From the NCBI GenBank assembly GCA_937924525.1, contig CALDSU010000001.1, forward strand, positions 248,001-312,000: DNA of 64,000 nucleotides, in the 5' to 3' direction. Positions within the stretch are counted from its first letter, which is position 1. Each line of letters begins with the position of its first letter. The notes below the pieces were generated by a model. That model worked only from the letters and a program-made list of their open reading frames with translations, did not search any database and was not told where the DNA came from. This document shows, one piece after another, positions 35,115 to 44,140 of this stretch. Made by a program: the position numbers and the translations under genes. The DNA is from an uncultured Bryobacteraceae bacterium (lineage in GTDB: Bacteria > Acidobacteriota > Terriglobia > Bryobacterales > Bryobacteraceae).

Positions 35115-37027
35115 TGATTTCGAATATCAAGACCGGGATTTTCTGGGTCGTGTTGGCTTGCCTCGCCCTGCTGATGTGGCAGGTGATGAAGTCCAGCAAG
35201 ACGCGGCCGGAAAAAACCCTCACCTTCACCCAGTTCATGGAGGCGGTTGAAAACGACCGCGTCAAGAAGGTGACGATCACCAATGGCGTCGAGGTGAAGG
35301 GCCAGTTTGCCGATGGCACCTCCGATTTGCGCAGCACCATACCCGCCGGCTATCCCGATATCTACAAAGAGCTGCGGGAGCGTAAAGTAGAGATCGACAT
35401 CAAGGAGAACACGGGCGGCGGCTGGATCTCGCTGCTGATCAACGCCTCTCCGTTTATTTTGCTCCTGGCGTTTTGGATTTTCATGATGCGTCAAATGCAG
35501 AGCGGCGGGAACAAAGCGCTGAGCTTCGGTAAAAGCCGCGCCCGCCTGCACTCGACGCAGCAGAAGAAGGTGACGTTCAAGGACGTTGCCGGCGCGGACG
35601 AAGCCAAGGAAGAACTGCAAGAGATCATTGAGTTTCTGCGCGAGCCGCAAAAGTTTCAGAAGCTGGGCGGCCGGATTCCGAAAGGCGTGCTGCTGATCGG
35701 CTCTCCCGGCACCGGCAAGACGCTGCTGGCGCGGGCGATTGCGGGCGAAGCGAGCGTGCCGTTCTTTTCGATCTCCGGTTCGGATTTTGTGGAGATGTTT
35801 GTGGGCGTCGGCGCCAGCCGCGTCCGCGACCTGTTCGAGCAGGGCAAAAAGAACGCTCCCTGCATCATTTTCATTGACGAAATCGACGCGGTGGGGCGGC
35901 ACCGGGGCGCGGGTCTAGGCGGCGGCCACGATGAGCGCGAGCAGACTCTGAACCAGTTGCTGGTGGAGATGGACGGGTTTGAATCCAACGAAGGCGTGAT
36001 CCTGGTGGCGGCGACCAACCGCCCGGATGTCCTGGACCCCGCGCTGTTGCGGCCAGGCCGCTTTGACCGGCGCGTGGTGGTCGGCCGGCCCGATGTCGGC
36101 GGCCGGGAGGCGATTCTTAAGGTGCACACCAAGAAGATTCCGCTCTCCGACGATGTCGATTTGTCGGTGATCGCGCGGGGCACGCCCGGCATGGCGGGCG
36201 CCGATCTGGCCAACCTGGTGAATGAGGCCGCCCTGAATGCGGCCCGCCAGAACCGCAAGGTGGTCGCCATGGCGGATTTCGAAACGGCCAAGGACAAAGT
36301 GCTGATGGGCGTCGAGCGCAAGTCGATGCTTTTGTCTGACGCCGAGAAACGCAGCACGGCGTATCATGAAGCCGGCCACGCGCTCGTCGCGGTGGCGCTG
36401 CCGCATGCCGACCCGCTTCACAAGGTCACGATCATTCCCCGGGGCATGGCGCTCGGCCTCACCATGCAGTTGCCGCTGGACGACAAGCATTCCTATTCCA
36501 AGGCTTACCTGGAAGACCAGTTGTCCATTCTGATGGCCGGCCGGATCGCCGAGGAAATGTTCATGAATCAGCTGACCACGGGCGCCGGCAACGACATCGA
36601 GCGCGCCACCGACCTGGCGCGCCGTATGGTGTGCGAATGGGGCATGAGCGATTTGGGCCCGCTCAGTTTCGGCAAGAAGGAGGAGCAGATTTTCCTCGGC
36701 CGGGAGATCGCCCAGCATCGGGATTATTCCGAGGAGACCGCGATCCGCATCGATGAAGAGGTGCGCGCGATCGTGCAGCGGGCCTACGACCGGGCGCGCG
36801 CCCTGCTGGAAGAGAAGCGGGACGCGCTGGTCCGGGTGGCCGAGGCGCTGCTCGAGCGCGAGGTGCTCGATGGCAGCGAGGTCATCGCCATCATGAAAGG
36901 CGAAAACGTCGCCGAGCGCGCGGGCGGCAACCGGACCGGCAAGGAAGACACGCAACAGGTGATCCGGCCGGAAAGCGGTCTGCGCGTGCCTGGCTTGGCC
37001 GACGGGGAGCGGCCTCAGCCGGCGTGA
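35114..37027 (+). CDS. ftsH: ATP-dependent zinc metalloprotease FtsH
   Basis: 637 residues from a GTG at 35114. Two membrane helices (about 7–24 and 105–125) flank the periplasmic domain. The AAA+ domain has Walker A GSPGTGKT (196–203), Walker [12 protein letters not shown] and the SRH ([18 protein letters not shown]); the M41 protease domain has HEAGH at 418–422. FtsH degrades misfolded membrane proteins and regulators such as LpxC or sigma-32. Coupled to tilS upstream and to a HAD phosphatase downstream (4-bp overlap). Confidence 0.98.
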   Translation: MISNIKTGIFWVVLACLALLMWQVMKSSKTRPEKTLTFTQFMEAVENDRVKKVTITNGVEVKGQFADGTSDLRSTIPAGYPDIYKELRERKVEIDIKENTGGGWISLLINASPFILLLAFWIFMMRQMQSGGNKALSFGKSRARLHSTQQKKVTFKDVAGADEAKEELQEIIEFLREPQKFQKLGGRIPKGVLLIGSPGTGKTLLARAIAGEASVPFFSISGSDFVEMFVGVGASRVRDLFEQGKKNAPCIIFIDEIDAVGRHRGAGLGGGHDEREQTLNQLLVEMDGFESNEGVILVAATNRPDVLDPALLRPGRFDRRVVVGRPDVGGREAILKVHTKKIPLSDDVDLSVIARGTPGMAGADLANLVNEAALNAARQNRKVVAMADFETAKDKVLMGVERKSMLLSDAEKRSTAYHEAGHALVAVALPHADPLHKVTIIPRGMALGLTMQLPLDDKHSYSKAYLEDQLSILMAGRIAEEMFMNQLTTGAGNDIERATDLARRMVCEWGMSDLGPLSFGKKEEQIFLGREIAQHRDYSEETAIRIDEEVRAIVQRAYDRARALLEEKRDALVRVAEALLEREVLDGSEVIAIMKGENVAERAGGNRTGKEDTQQVIRPESGLRVPGLADGERPQPA

Positions 37028-37659
37028 TCCCGCCGTTCCGCTACTACCTGTTCGACATCGACGGGACCCTGCTCGATTCCGCCCCGGATATCTGCGGCGC
37101 CATTTACCAGGTCCTGGAGGGCACGCCGCAGCAGGACGTGCCGTTCGAGTTCCTGCGAGGGTACATCGGCCGGCACCTGCGCGAGACCTTCAGCGATCTG
37201 TTTCCCGAAGCGCAGCCCGCGCAGATCGAAGAGATGATTGCGCGGTACCGGCAACTTTACCCGGCCCGCAACCATGCCCAAACCTCCGTGTATCCGGGAG
37301 TGAAAGAAGGACTGCACGCCCTGGGCGGGCGGAAGGCCACCGCTACCACCAAGGGAACCCCGACCTCCCGAGTGGTGCTCGAAAAGTTTGGCCTCATGCC
37401 CTATTTTCATCACGTCCAAGGCACGGACGGGTTTCCCAGCAAACCCGCGCCTGATGTCATCCTCCGCGCCCTCGAGGGGCTGGAGGGCGACCCGGCGGCG
37501 ACGCTGATGGTGGGCGATTCCGCCAGTGATATGGAGGCAGGACGCCGCGCGGGCGTGCGGATCTGCGCCGTCACCTACGGGTATGGCAAACGGGAAGACC
37601 TCGCGAAGTTCGAGCCGGATTATTGGATCGACGATTTGCGGCAGCTCTCCGCCGGCTAG
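37024..37659 (+). CDS. HAD hydrolase, phosphoglycolate phosphatase-like
   Basis: 211 residues from a GTG at 37024 overlapping the ftsH stop (GTGA). Motif [12 protein letters not shown], motif [10 protein letters not shown] (Thr), Lys in SKPAPDVI, and motif [14 protein letters not shown] are all present, with the small helical C1 cap. This matches Gph/PpaX-type enzymes that clear 2-phosphoglycolate or pyrophosphate; the physiological substrate cannot be fixed. Last gene of the tilS–ftsH operon. Confidence 0.85.
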   Translation: MIPPFRYYLFDIDGTLLDSAPDICGAIYQVLEGTPQQDVPFEFLRGYIGRHLRETFSDLFPEAQPAQIEEMIARYRQLYPARNHAQTSVYPGVKEGLHALGGRKATATTKGTPTSRVVLEKFGLMPYFHHVQGTDGFPSKPAPDVILRALEGLEGDPAATLMVGDSASDMEAGRRAGVRICAVTYGYGKREDLAKFEPDYWIDDLRQLSAG

Positions 37660-37731
37660 GACCGGAGCGGAGGCCGGTCCCGGGCCCATATTCCTCCGCG
37701 ATTCATGGTATCCTCAGAAGGAATGCCAAGC

Positions 37732-37761
37732 CGGGGAGGCTTCGATCTCCCCGAAATTTTT
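37732..37761 (+). terminator. Rho-independent terminator after the tilS–ftsH operon
   Basis: CGGGGAG (37732–37738) pairs with CTCCCCG (37747–37753), 8-nt loop, followed by AAATTTTT. A shorter 7-bp hairpin GGACCGG/CCGGTCC (37659–37680) right after the stop codon has no T-run. A third hairpin GCTCAC/GTGAGC (37775–37795) follows in the same 240-bp gap. Confidence 0.7.
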
Positions 37762-37901
37762 CTCCACGTTTCTCGCTCACCTCGCGCTTGTGAGCTGTGC
37801 CGATTCCCTGCAAGGCAATCGTGAACGGTCGCGGATTTGCCGGAATTGTCATCGGCTCGTTATCGGGTTCCTGTTACCGTAGACAAGGGGGAAGGGAAGT
37901 T

Positions 37902-38705
37902 ATGCAAGAAGGCTATTTGATCGATATGGATGGAGTGATTTACCGCGGTTCCGAAGCCATTCCCGGAGCGGCGGAATTTCTGCGCTACTTGCAACGGCAG
38001 CAGATCCCCCATCTGTTTCTGACCAACAACTCTGCTTACACACCGCTGGACGTGGCCGTGAAACTGAAGAAATTCGGCATTGAGACCACGCCGGAACACG
38101 TGTACACCTCCGCCATGGCGACCGCTCAATTTGTCCATCAGCAGCGGCCGGGGGGCACCGCCTTCGTCATCGGGGAGGGCGGTCTGCTGACGGCCCTGGC
38201 GGAGGTGAACTACGCGATCAGCCGGGAGCGGCCGGACTTTGTTATCGTGGGCGAGGGCCGCACGTTGAATTTCGAGATGGTGGAGACGGCCCACCGCCTG
38301 GTGGCCGGGGGCGCGGGGCTGATTTCGACGAACGCCGACACGTGGTGTCCCACCGACTCGGGTCCGCGGCCGGGTTGCGGCGCCATCGTCGCCCTGCTCG
38401 AAGCGGCCACCGGCCGGCGGGCGTATCACGTCGGCAAGCCCAACCCGTTTATGATGCGCGCGGCGCGCAAGGTGATCGGCCTTCGCACCGATGAGGTCAT
38501 CATGATCGGCGACACCATGGAAACCGACATCCGGGGCGCGACCGACCTGGGCTTCCGCAGCATCCTGGTGCTGACCGGGTCGACCACGCTCGAGAGCCTC
38601 GAACAATATCCTTTCCGCCCGACCCGGGTGGTCAACTCGATCGCCGAACTGGCGCCGGAGGTGGAAAAGCCGCGGCGCGGCGCGCGGCTGGCCCTGGCCC
38701 GCTAA
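37902..38705 (+). CDS. HAD-IIA phosphatase, NagD-like
   Basis: 267 residues from the ATG at 37902, preceded by GGGGGAAGGGAAG. Motif I YLIDMDGVIYRG, motif II FLTNNSA, Lys/Asn in HVGKPNPFMM, and motif IV MIGDTMETDI are complete, with the C2 cap between. NagD-type enzymes dephosphorylate UMP, p-nitrophenyl phosphate or phosphoglycolate; the role here is open. Stands alone between the ftsH operon terminator and perR. Confidence 0.9.
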   Translation: MQEGYLIDMDGVIYRGSEAIPGAAEFLRYLQRQQIPHLFLTNNSAYTPLDVAVKLKKFGIETTPEHVYTSAMATAQFVHQQRPGGTAFVIGEGGLLTALAEVNYAISRERPDFVIVGEGRTLNFEMVETAHRLVAGGAGLISTNADTWCPTDSGPRPGCGAIVALLEAATGRRAYHVGKPNPFMMRAARKVIGLRTDEVIMIGDTMETDIRGATDLGFRSILVLTGSTTLESLEQYPFRPTRVVNSIAELAPEVEKPRRGARLALAR

Positions 38706-38717
38706 CCCGCGGCTGGT

Positions 38718-38746
38718 TTGACAAAATCTAAAAAAAGACTTACTCT
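38718..38746 (+). promoter_or_regulatory. Sigma-70-type promoter of perR
   Basis: TTGACA (38718–38723), 17-bp A-rich spacer, TACTCT (38741–38746). The first base of the ATG is only 9 bases past the -10 box, so a transcript started here would be leaderless or nearly so, although GAGGGG precedes the ATG on the DNA. No clear PerR-type palindrome is visible. Confidence 0.45.
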
Positions 38747-38754
38747 AGAGGGGT

Positions 38755-39201
38755 ATGGCGGGGGAGCCCGAAATCGCCCAGGCGTTGCGGCAGGCTGGTC
38801 TGCGGCTGACGCCGCAGCGCTATGACGTGCTTGCGTTCCTCGCCGCCCGCCGGGTCCACGCCACCGCGGACGAAATTTTTCTAGGAGTCAACCGCGCCCA
38901 TCCCCGCCTGTCCCGGGCGACGGTGTACAACACGCTGCGCGCTCTGGTGCGGAGCGGGCTGGTGCGGGAGTTGGCCGGGGACGGGGCGGCCGCCCGGTTC
39001 GACGCCCGGCTTCAGCGCCATCATCATTTCGTCTGCGACGCTTGCGGCGGCATCGAGGATGTGGAATGGTTTGAACTGCCCCCGGCTCTCCGGCAGCGGG
39101 GGCGGGGCGGCGGGACGGTGCGGGAGATTGAAGTGATCTTTCGCGGGTCGTGCCGCCAGTGCGCCGGCAGGGCGCGCCGCGGGGGCGCAACCGGGTCGTA
39201 A
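38755..39201 (+). CDS. perR: Peroxide-responsive Fur-family repressor PerR
   Basis: 148 residues: winged helix (1–80) and dimer domain. The five regulatory-metal ligands of Bacillus PerR (H37, D85, H91, H93, D104) are matched here, all shifted by two: His35, Asp83, His89, His91 and Asp102. Asp at the last position, where Fur has Glu, marks peroxide sensing by His oxidation. The structural zinc site is two CxxC pairs (Cys94/97 and Cys133/136). Upstream of ahpC and ahpD on the same strand, its expected targets. Confidence 0.92.
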   Translation: MAGEPEIAQALRQAGLRLTPQRYDVLAFLAARRVHATADEIFLGVNRAHPRLSRATVYNTLRALVRSGLVRELAGDGAAARFDARLQRHHHFVCDACGGIEDVEWFELPPALRQRGRGGGTVREIEVIFRGSCRQCAGRARRGGATGS

Positions 39202-39234
39202 ACTGCAAACAACAAGTCAAGGAGACATCGCAAC

Positions 39235-39771
39235 ATGCTAGGAGTTGGACAAAAGTTCCCGGCCTTCTCGCTCAAGGCCACCGTGAGCCTGGAGAAGGGC
39301 AAGGAGTTCGCCGACATTACCGGCGACAGCTACCCGGGCAAGTGGAAGTGTTATTTTTTCTGGCCGATGGATTTCACTTTCGTCTGCCCCACGGAGATCG
39401 CCGAGTTCGGGCGGATGAATAAGGAGTTCGCGGACCGCGATTGCCAGATCCTGGGCGGCAGCACGGACTCGCAGTTCGTGCACCTGGCCTGGCGCAAGGA
39501 TCATGCGGATCTGAAAGACCTGCCGTTCCCGATGCTGGCCGACGTCAAGCACGAACTGTCCAGCGCGCTCGGCATTCTGGATCCCGGCGCCGGCGTCTGC
39601 CAGCGGGCGGTGTTTCTGGTCGATCCCGACCACGTGATTCGGTTTGTCATGGTGACGGACCTGTCGGTGGGGCGCAATACGAAGGAGGTGCTCCGCGTAC
39701 TGGATGCGCTGCAAACCGACGAGCTGTGTCCGTGCAACTGGGAGAAGGGCCAGGAAACGCTCAAGGTCTAA
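39235..39771 (+). CDS. ahpC: Alkyl hydroperoxide reductase AhpC-type peroxiredoxin
   Basis: 178 residues. Peroxidatic Cys51 in FFWPMDFTFVCPTE; Arg is expected in the AVFLVDPDH region, and the resolving Cys lies in DELCPCNWEKG near the C-terminus, so a typical 2-Cys enzyme. It reduces hydrogen peroxide and organic peroxides. AAGGAG precedes the ATG. With ahpD 5 bp downstream and no AhpF in view, electrons probably come through AhpD, as in mycobacteria. Confidence 0.95.
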   Translation: MLGVGQKFPAFSLKATVSLEKGKEFADITGDSYPGKWKCYFFWPMDFTFVCPTEIAEFGRMNKEFADRDCQILGGSTDSQFVHLAWRKDHADLKDLPFPMLADVKHELSSALGILDPGAGVCQRAVFLVDPDHVIRFVMVTDLSVGRNTKEVLRVLDALQTDELCPCNWEKGQETLKV

Positions 39772-39775
39772 CGAG

Positions 39776-40330
39776 ATGACCCTCGAGGCCCTCCTGGATA
39801 CGGTCCCGGATTACGCCAAGGACCTGAAACTGAATCTGTCCAACGTGCTCCGCCAGTCCGAACTGACCCCGCAACAAGCGTGGGGAACGGCGCTGGCGTG
39901 CGCCATCGCCTGCCGTAACGCGGAGTTGCGGGCCGCGATCGCCCAGGAGGCGCGACAGCAGTTGACCCCGGCCGCCTATCAGGCGGCCGGGGCTGCCGCC
40001 GCGATCATGGGCATGAACAATGTGTATTACCGCTTTCTGCACCTGGTGGACAACGAAAAGTACCGGACCATCCCCGCCCGGCTGCGGATGAATGTGATCC
40101 GCACCCACGGCTCCGACCCGGTGGACTTCGAGTTGTGGTGCACGGCGGTCTCCGCCATCAACAACTGCCAGGCGTGCGCGCAGTCGCACGAACGGGTGGT
40201 GCGCGAGAAGGGACTGCCGGAGGAGACGATTCTTGCCGCCGTCCGGATTGCGGCGGTGATCCACGGATTGGCCTCGGTGCTTGAGTCGAACGCGGCGCTC
40301 GGCGCTCAAGCGGCGCTCCCGGGCGCCTGA
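39776..40330 (+). CDS. ahpD: Alkyl hydroperoxidase AhpD
   Basis: 184 residues, all-helical. The thiol active site NNCQACAQSHERV gives Cys131, Cys134 and His138; Glu119 in DFELWC completes the relay known from Mycobacterium tuberculosis AhpD (Glu118, Cys130, Cys133, His137). It passes electrons from a lipoyl protein to AhpC. Start ATG at 39776, 4 bp after the ahpC stop. Confidence 0.95.
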   Translation: MTLEALLDTVPDYAKDLKLNLSNVLRQSELTPQQAWGTALACAIACRNAELRAAIAQEARQQLTPAAYQAAGAAAAIMGMNNVYYRFLHLVDNEKYRTIPARLRMNVIRTHGSDPVDFELWCTAVSAINNCQACAQSHERVVREKGLPEETILAAVRIAAVIHGLASVLESNAALGAQAALPGA

Positions 40331-40383
40331 CCCGTGCCGGTTTTTTCCTCTCCAGGCGGCAACGGCTGGAATCTTCACTAAGG

Positions 40384-41007
40384 ATGATTGAAGCGAATCT
40401 TCGCCTGTGGGAAGCCACCCGGGAGGCGACGCTCCGCCGGACCGCGCACCTGACGCCGGAGCAGGCGAGCCTCCGCCCCTCCCCGCAAGCTTGGTCCATC
40501 GCGGAAGTCCTGGAGCACCTGCTAATTTCCGAGACCCTCTACCGGGAAACCATCGCCCGCCTGATCGGCATGTATCGCTCCGGCCGCCGGCCATCGATTT
40601 CTCAGGGCTTGGCGGACATCGATACGGTTCCCCCGTTTGTACCCAAGGAGTTGCTGCGGCTCATGGACATCCCACTCACGATGATGAACATGTTTGTTCC
40701 TCCCTTCCTGCGCGAGCGCATGATGACCATCCGGCTCTTTAAAGCGCAATCTCCTTCGATCGCCCGCCCCAAGGCGGATAAGCCTGTGGACCAACTGCGG
40801 GTCGAACTTGCCGAATCCGTTCGCGCCACCGCGCGCCTGTTGCGGGATAACGCGGACGTCGATTTCCGGCGCTTGCGGTACTCTCATCCCGTACTCGGCA
40901 CGAACAACGTGATGGGCATCCTGCGCATCGTGGCGTTTCACGAGAAAAGGCACCAGCAACAGATCGACGAGATCCTTTCCTCGCAGTCCCGGGCGAGGGC
41001 GGCCTGA
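40384..41007 (+). CDS. DinB-like protein linked to the peroxide-defence cluster
   Basis: 207 residues, no signal peptide. DinB_2-type four-helix bundle: WSIAEVLEHLLISE holds the first metal His, and FHEKRHQQQIDEIL near the C-terminus the other two, so the triad is complete. Such proteins often use bacillithiol or other thiols or act as metal hydrolases. It lies 53 bp after ahpD on the same strand, so it may share the transcript and take part in thiol or peroxide stress; this is inference. Confidence 0.78.
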   Translation: MIEANLRLWEATREATLRRTAHLTPEQASLRPSPQAWSIAEVLEHLLISETLYRETIARLIGMYRSGRRPSISQGLADIDTVPPFVPKELLRLMDIPLTMMNMFVPPFLRERMMTIRLFKAQSPSIARPKADKPVDQLRVELAESVRATARLLRDNADVDFRRLRYSHPVLGTNNVMGILRIVAFHEKRHQQQIDEILSSQSRARAA

Positions 41008-41317
41008 TCCCGAGCCTCTGCATTCGCGCCAGAATGAGGGTGGCGGGCCCGATCGGAAGCGAACCCTGCTGGCCAATGGGAATCCGCATATAAACGTTTT
41101 ATTATCATCGGTTTATCTGTCTTTTTGGTCAACCAAGACAAACAGGTCTGAAAGTGGTCTTTGTAACTGATAGCACTGTATATAGATAAAATTGTTGACG
41201 GGGCCCTATATATTGGGGCATCCTTTCGAAGTGCACTGCCGGACGTAAGACGGTTGTGACAGAAGTCAGGTTGCAGCGTCTGCCTCGATCATTCTTAGCA
41301 GAGGAGTTCTCAGAATC
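41008..41317. other. Regulatory intergenic region before nrdJ
   Basis: 310 bp without a gene. From about 41090 it is distinctly AT-rich compared with its surroundings. It holds an interrupted palindrome TGTCTT…AAGACA (about 41119–41140), two NrdR-type boxes (41173–41218), a TTGACG possible -35 (41195–41200) and a leader of about 90 bp ending in GAGGAG 11 bases before the nrdJ ATG. No cobalamin-riboswitch features are seen. Confidence 0.7.
41173..41218 (+). promoter_or_regulatory. Tandem NrdR boxes upstream of nrdJ
   Basis: Box 1 GCACTGTATATAGATA (41173–41188) and box 2 GCCCTATATATTGGGG (41203–41218) both resemble the 16-bp NrdR palindrome (about ACACwATATATwGTGT). Their starts are 30 bp apart, close to three helical turns, which is the spacing usual for paired NrdR sites. 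They lie 100–145 bp before a ribonucleotide reductase gene, the normal NrdR target. nrdR itself is not in the window. Confidence 0.7.
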
Positions 41318-44140
41318 ATGGGCCAGCTTTCCGTGGACCTCAGCGCCCGCTTGGGCGCTGGGAAGAAGAATCTGCGGCGCGAGGAGCGCACCGGCGTGTC
41401 GTTCCCCCGCTTCTTCACCGCGAAATTGGAAAAGGGCAAAACCCCCTACGACGAAGTCATCTGGGAGACCCGCACGGCGACCATTGGCAACGACAAGGGC
41501 GCGGTGATCTTCGAGCAGCGCGACGTCGAGGTTCCCATCGATTGGTCCCAGACGGCCACGAACATCGTGGCGAGCAAGTATTTTCATGGAAAGCTGGGCA
41601 GCCCCGAGCGCGAGACCAGCATCGCGCAACTGGTTCACCGGGTGGTGGATACGATCACCGAATGGGGACAGGCGGACGGGTATTTTCGCGCCCCCGAGGA
41701 TGCCGAGAACTTCCGGAACGAACTGGCGCACCTGATGCTGACGCAGAAGGCGTGCTTCAACTCGCCGGTCTGGTTCAATGTGGGCGTCAAGGAAGCGCGC
41801 GGCTACGGCTGGTACTGGGATGAACAGTCCGGCGCGGTGAAGTCCTTGGCGGCGGGAATCCGCAAGCCGCAGTGCTCGGCGTGCTTCATCGTCTCGGTGA
41901 AGGACTCCCTCGAGTCGATTCTGGATCTGGCGAAGACGGAGGGCATGCTGTTCAAGTGGGGGTCGGGTACGGGGTCGAACCTGTCGGCGCTGCGTGAAGA
42001 GAACGCGCTGCTGTCGGGGGGCGGGCGCGCTTCGGGACCGTTGTCATTCATGAAGGGCTTCGACGCGTTCGCCGGCGTCATCAAGTCCGGCGGCAAGACC
42101 CGCCGGGCGGCGAAGATGGTGATCCTGAACGCCGATCATCCGGACGTGGAGAAGTTCATCTGGTGCAAGGCCAAGGAAGAGAAGAAGGCGCATACCCTGA
42201 TCGACTCCGGCTACGACGCGTCGCTCGATGGCGAGGCATACAGTTCGATCTTCTTCCAGAACGCCAACAACTCGGTCCGGGCCACGGACGAGTTCATGCA
42301 GGCGGCGGCGGAGAATCGGGAATGGTGGACCAAGTCGGTGGTCACCGGCCAGCCGGTGCACCGCTACCAGGCGCGGGAACTGTTGCGGCAGATCGCGGAA
42401 GCCACCCATCAGTGCGGCGATCCCGGCATGCAGTTTGACACCACGATCAATCGCTGGAACCCGTGCAAGAACACGGCGCGGATCAACGCTTCCAATCCCT
42501 GTTCCGAGTACATGTTTCTGGACGATTCGGCGTGCAACTTGGCTTCGCTGAATCTGATGAAATTTGTGGGGCCGGACGGGCAGTTCGATGTCGAGGCGTA
42601 CCGGCACGCGGTGGACACGATGATTCTGGCGCAGGAGATCATCGTGGACAACGCCAGTTACCCGACGGAGCAGATTGCGCGTAACTCGCACGACTATCGT
42701 CCGCTGGGCTTGGGCTACGCCAATCTGGGCGCGCTGCTGATGTCGATGGGGATTCCGTATGACAGCGACCAGGGGCGCGACTGGGCGGGGGCCCTGACGG
42801 CGATCATGTGCGGACAGGCGTACCTGACCAGCGCGCGAGTAGCGGCCGCCGTGGGGCCGTTCCCCGGCTATGCCCCCAACGAGGAACCGTTCCTGGAGGT
42901 CATCCGGGTGCACCGGGAGGCCGCTTACCGGATCGGCCGCGCCAGCGTCCCGTCCGCGCTTTACGAAAACGCGCGCAAATGCTGGGACGACGCCCTGGCC
43001 ATGGGGCAGCAGACGGGTTACCGGAACGGGCAAGTCACCGTCATCGCGCCCACGGGCACCATCGGCTTCATGATGGACTGCGACACCACCGGCATCGAGC
43101 CGGACCTGGCGCTGGTGAAGTACAAGAAACTGGTGGGCGGCGGAGTCATCAAGATTGTCAACAACACCGTGCCGCAGGCCCTGATCAAGCTGGGCTACAA
43201 ATCCGAGCAGGTGGACCAGATCGTGTCGCACATCGACGCGACGGGAACGATTGAAGGGGCGCCTTTCCTGAAGCCCGAGCACCTGGCGGTGTTCGATTGC
43301 AGCTTCCGGCCGCAAAACGGCGCCCGTTCCATTCATTACATGGGCCACGTGCGGATGATGGCGGCGGTGCAGCCGTTCATCTCCGGGGCAATCTCGAAGA
43401 CGATCAACATGCCGGAAGAGTCGACGGTGGACGATATTATGAACGCCTACCTCGAGTCCTGGAAACTGGGGCTGAAAGCGGTGGCCATTTACCGCGACAA
43501 CTCCAAGCGGGTGCAACCGCTGAGTTCCGGCACGTCCAAGGGCGCCAAGGCGGCCACGGGCGCAACGCCAACCGCGGTAACCGAGAAGATCGTCTACCGG
43601 CCCGTGCGGCGGAAACTGCCGGACGAGCGGCGTTCGGTGACCCACAAATTCTCGATCGCCGGCCACGAAGGGTACATTACGGTAGGGCTTTACGACGACG
43701 GGACTCCCGGTGAGCTCTTCATCCAGATGGCCAAAGAAGGATCCACGATCTCCGGGCTGATGGACAGCTTCGCCACTTCGGTCAGCTTCGCGCTGCAATA
43801 TGGAGTGCCGCTCAAGTTCCTGGTCGACAAATTCAGCCATGTGCGATTTGAGCCTTCCGGGTGGACGGGGAATCCGCAGATTCCCTACGCCAAGTCGATC
43901 ATGGACTATATCTTCCGTTGGATGGGCGCCAAGTTTCTGGGGCCGGAATACGCGCTCACCGAAGTCGGCGAGACCATGAGGCTCCGTCCGACGGAACCGG
44001 ATCCGCAGCAGTCGCTGCCCTTCGCGCCGTCGGTGGCGGTGGAGGACGCTCCGCTGTGCGCCGAGTGCGGGTCGATCATGACCCGCAACGGTTCCTGCTA
44101 TAAGTGCGGGAACTGCGGCGGCACCAGCGGGTGCAGTTAG
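41318..44140 (+). CDS. nrdJ: Class II (adenosylcobalamin-dependent) ribonucleotide reductase
   Basis: 940 residues. Active site NPCSE at 393–397 (thiyl Cys395, Glu397) and the redox pair Cys186 (QCSACF) and Cys406 (DSACNLASLN). The nucleotide loops GSGTGSNLS and APTGTIGFMMDCDTTG follow the class II NrdJ pattern, as does the TSCPD-like tail with KFSIAGHEGYITVGLYDDG. The last 30 residues carry the C-terminal cysteines (CAECG, CYKCGNCGG, GCS) that re-reduce the active site and may bind metal. No class I or III enzyme in the window, so dNTP supply here depends on B12. Ends 4 bp inside the convergent Mut7-C gene. Confidence 0.97.
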   Translation: MGQLSVDLSARLGAGKKNLRREERTGVSFPRFFTAKLEKGKTPYDEVIWETRTATIGNDKGAVIFEQRDVEVPIDWSQTATNIVASKYFHGKLGSPERETSIAQLVHRVVDTITEWGQADGYFRAPEDAENFRNELAHLMLTQKACFNSPVWFNVGVKEARGYGWYWDEQSGAVKSLAAGIRKPQCSACFIVSVKDSLESILDLAKTEGMLFKWGSGTGSNLSALREENALLSGGGRASGPLSFMKGFDAFAGVIKSGGKTRRAAKMVILNADHPDVEKFIWCKAKEEKKAHTLIDSGYDASLDGEAYSSIFFQNANNSVRATDEFMQAAAENREWWTKSVVTGQPVHRYQARELLRQIAEATHQCGDPGMQFDTTINRWNPCKNTARINASNPCSEYMFLDDSACNLASLNLMKFVGPDGQFDVEAYRHAVDTMILAQEIIVDNASYPTEQIARNSHDYRPLGLGYANLGALLMSMGIPYDSDQGRDWAGALTAIMCGQAYLTSARVAAAVGPFPGYAPNEEPFLEVIRVHREAAYRIGRASVPSALYENARKCWDDALAMGQQTGYRNGQVTVIAPTGTIGFMMDCDTTGIEPDLALVKYKKLVGGGVIKIVNNTVPQALIKLGYKSEQVDQIVSHIDATGTIEGAPFLKPEHLAVFDCSFRPQNGARSIHYMGHVRMMAAVQPFISGAISKTINMPEESTVDDIMNAYLESWKLGLKAVAIYRDNSKRVQPLSSGTSKGAKAATGATPTAVTEKIVYRPVRRKLPDERRSVTHKFSIAGHEGYITVGLYDDGTPGELFIQMAKEGSTISGLMDSFATSVSFALQYGVPLKFLVDKFSHVRFEPSGWTGNPQIPYAKSIMDYIFRWMGAKFLGPEYALTEVGETMRLRPTEPDPQQSLPFAPSVAVEDAPLCAECGSIMTRNGSCYKCGNCGGTSGCS

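Noticed and set aside
41220-41317. Cobalamin riboswitch before the B12-dependent RNR
   Set aside because: The leader has no B12-box-like sequence or long conserved fold, and NrdR boxes explain the control better.
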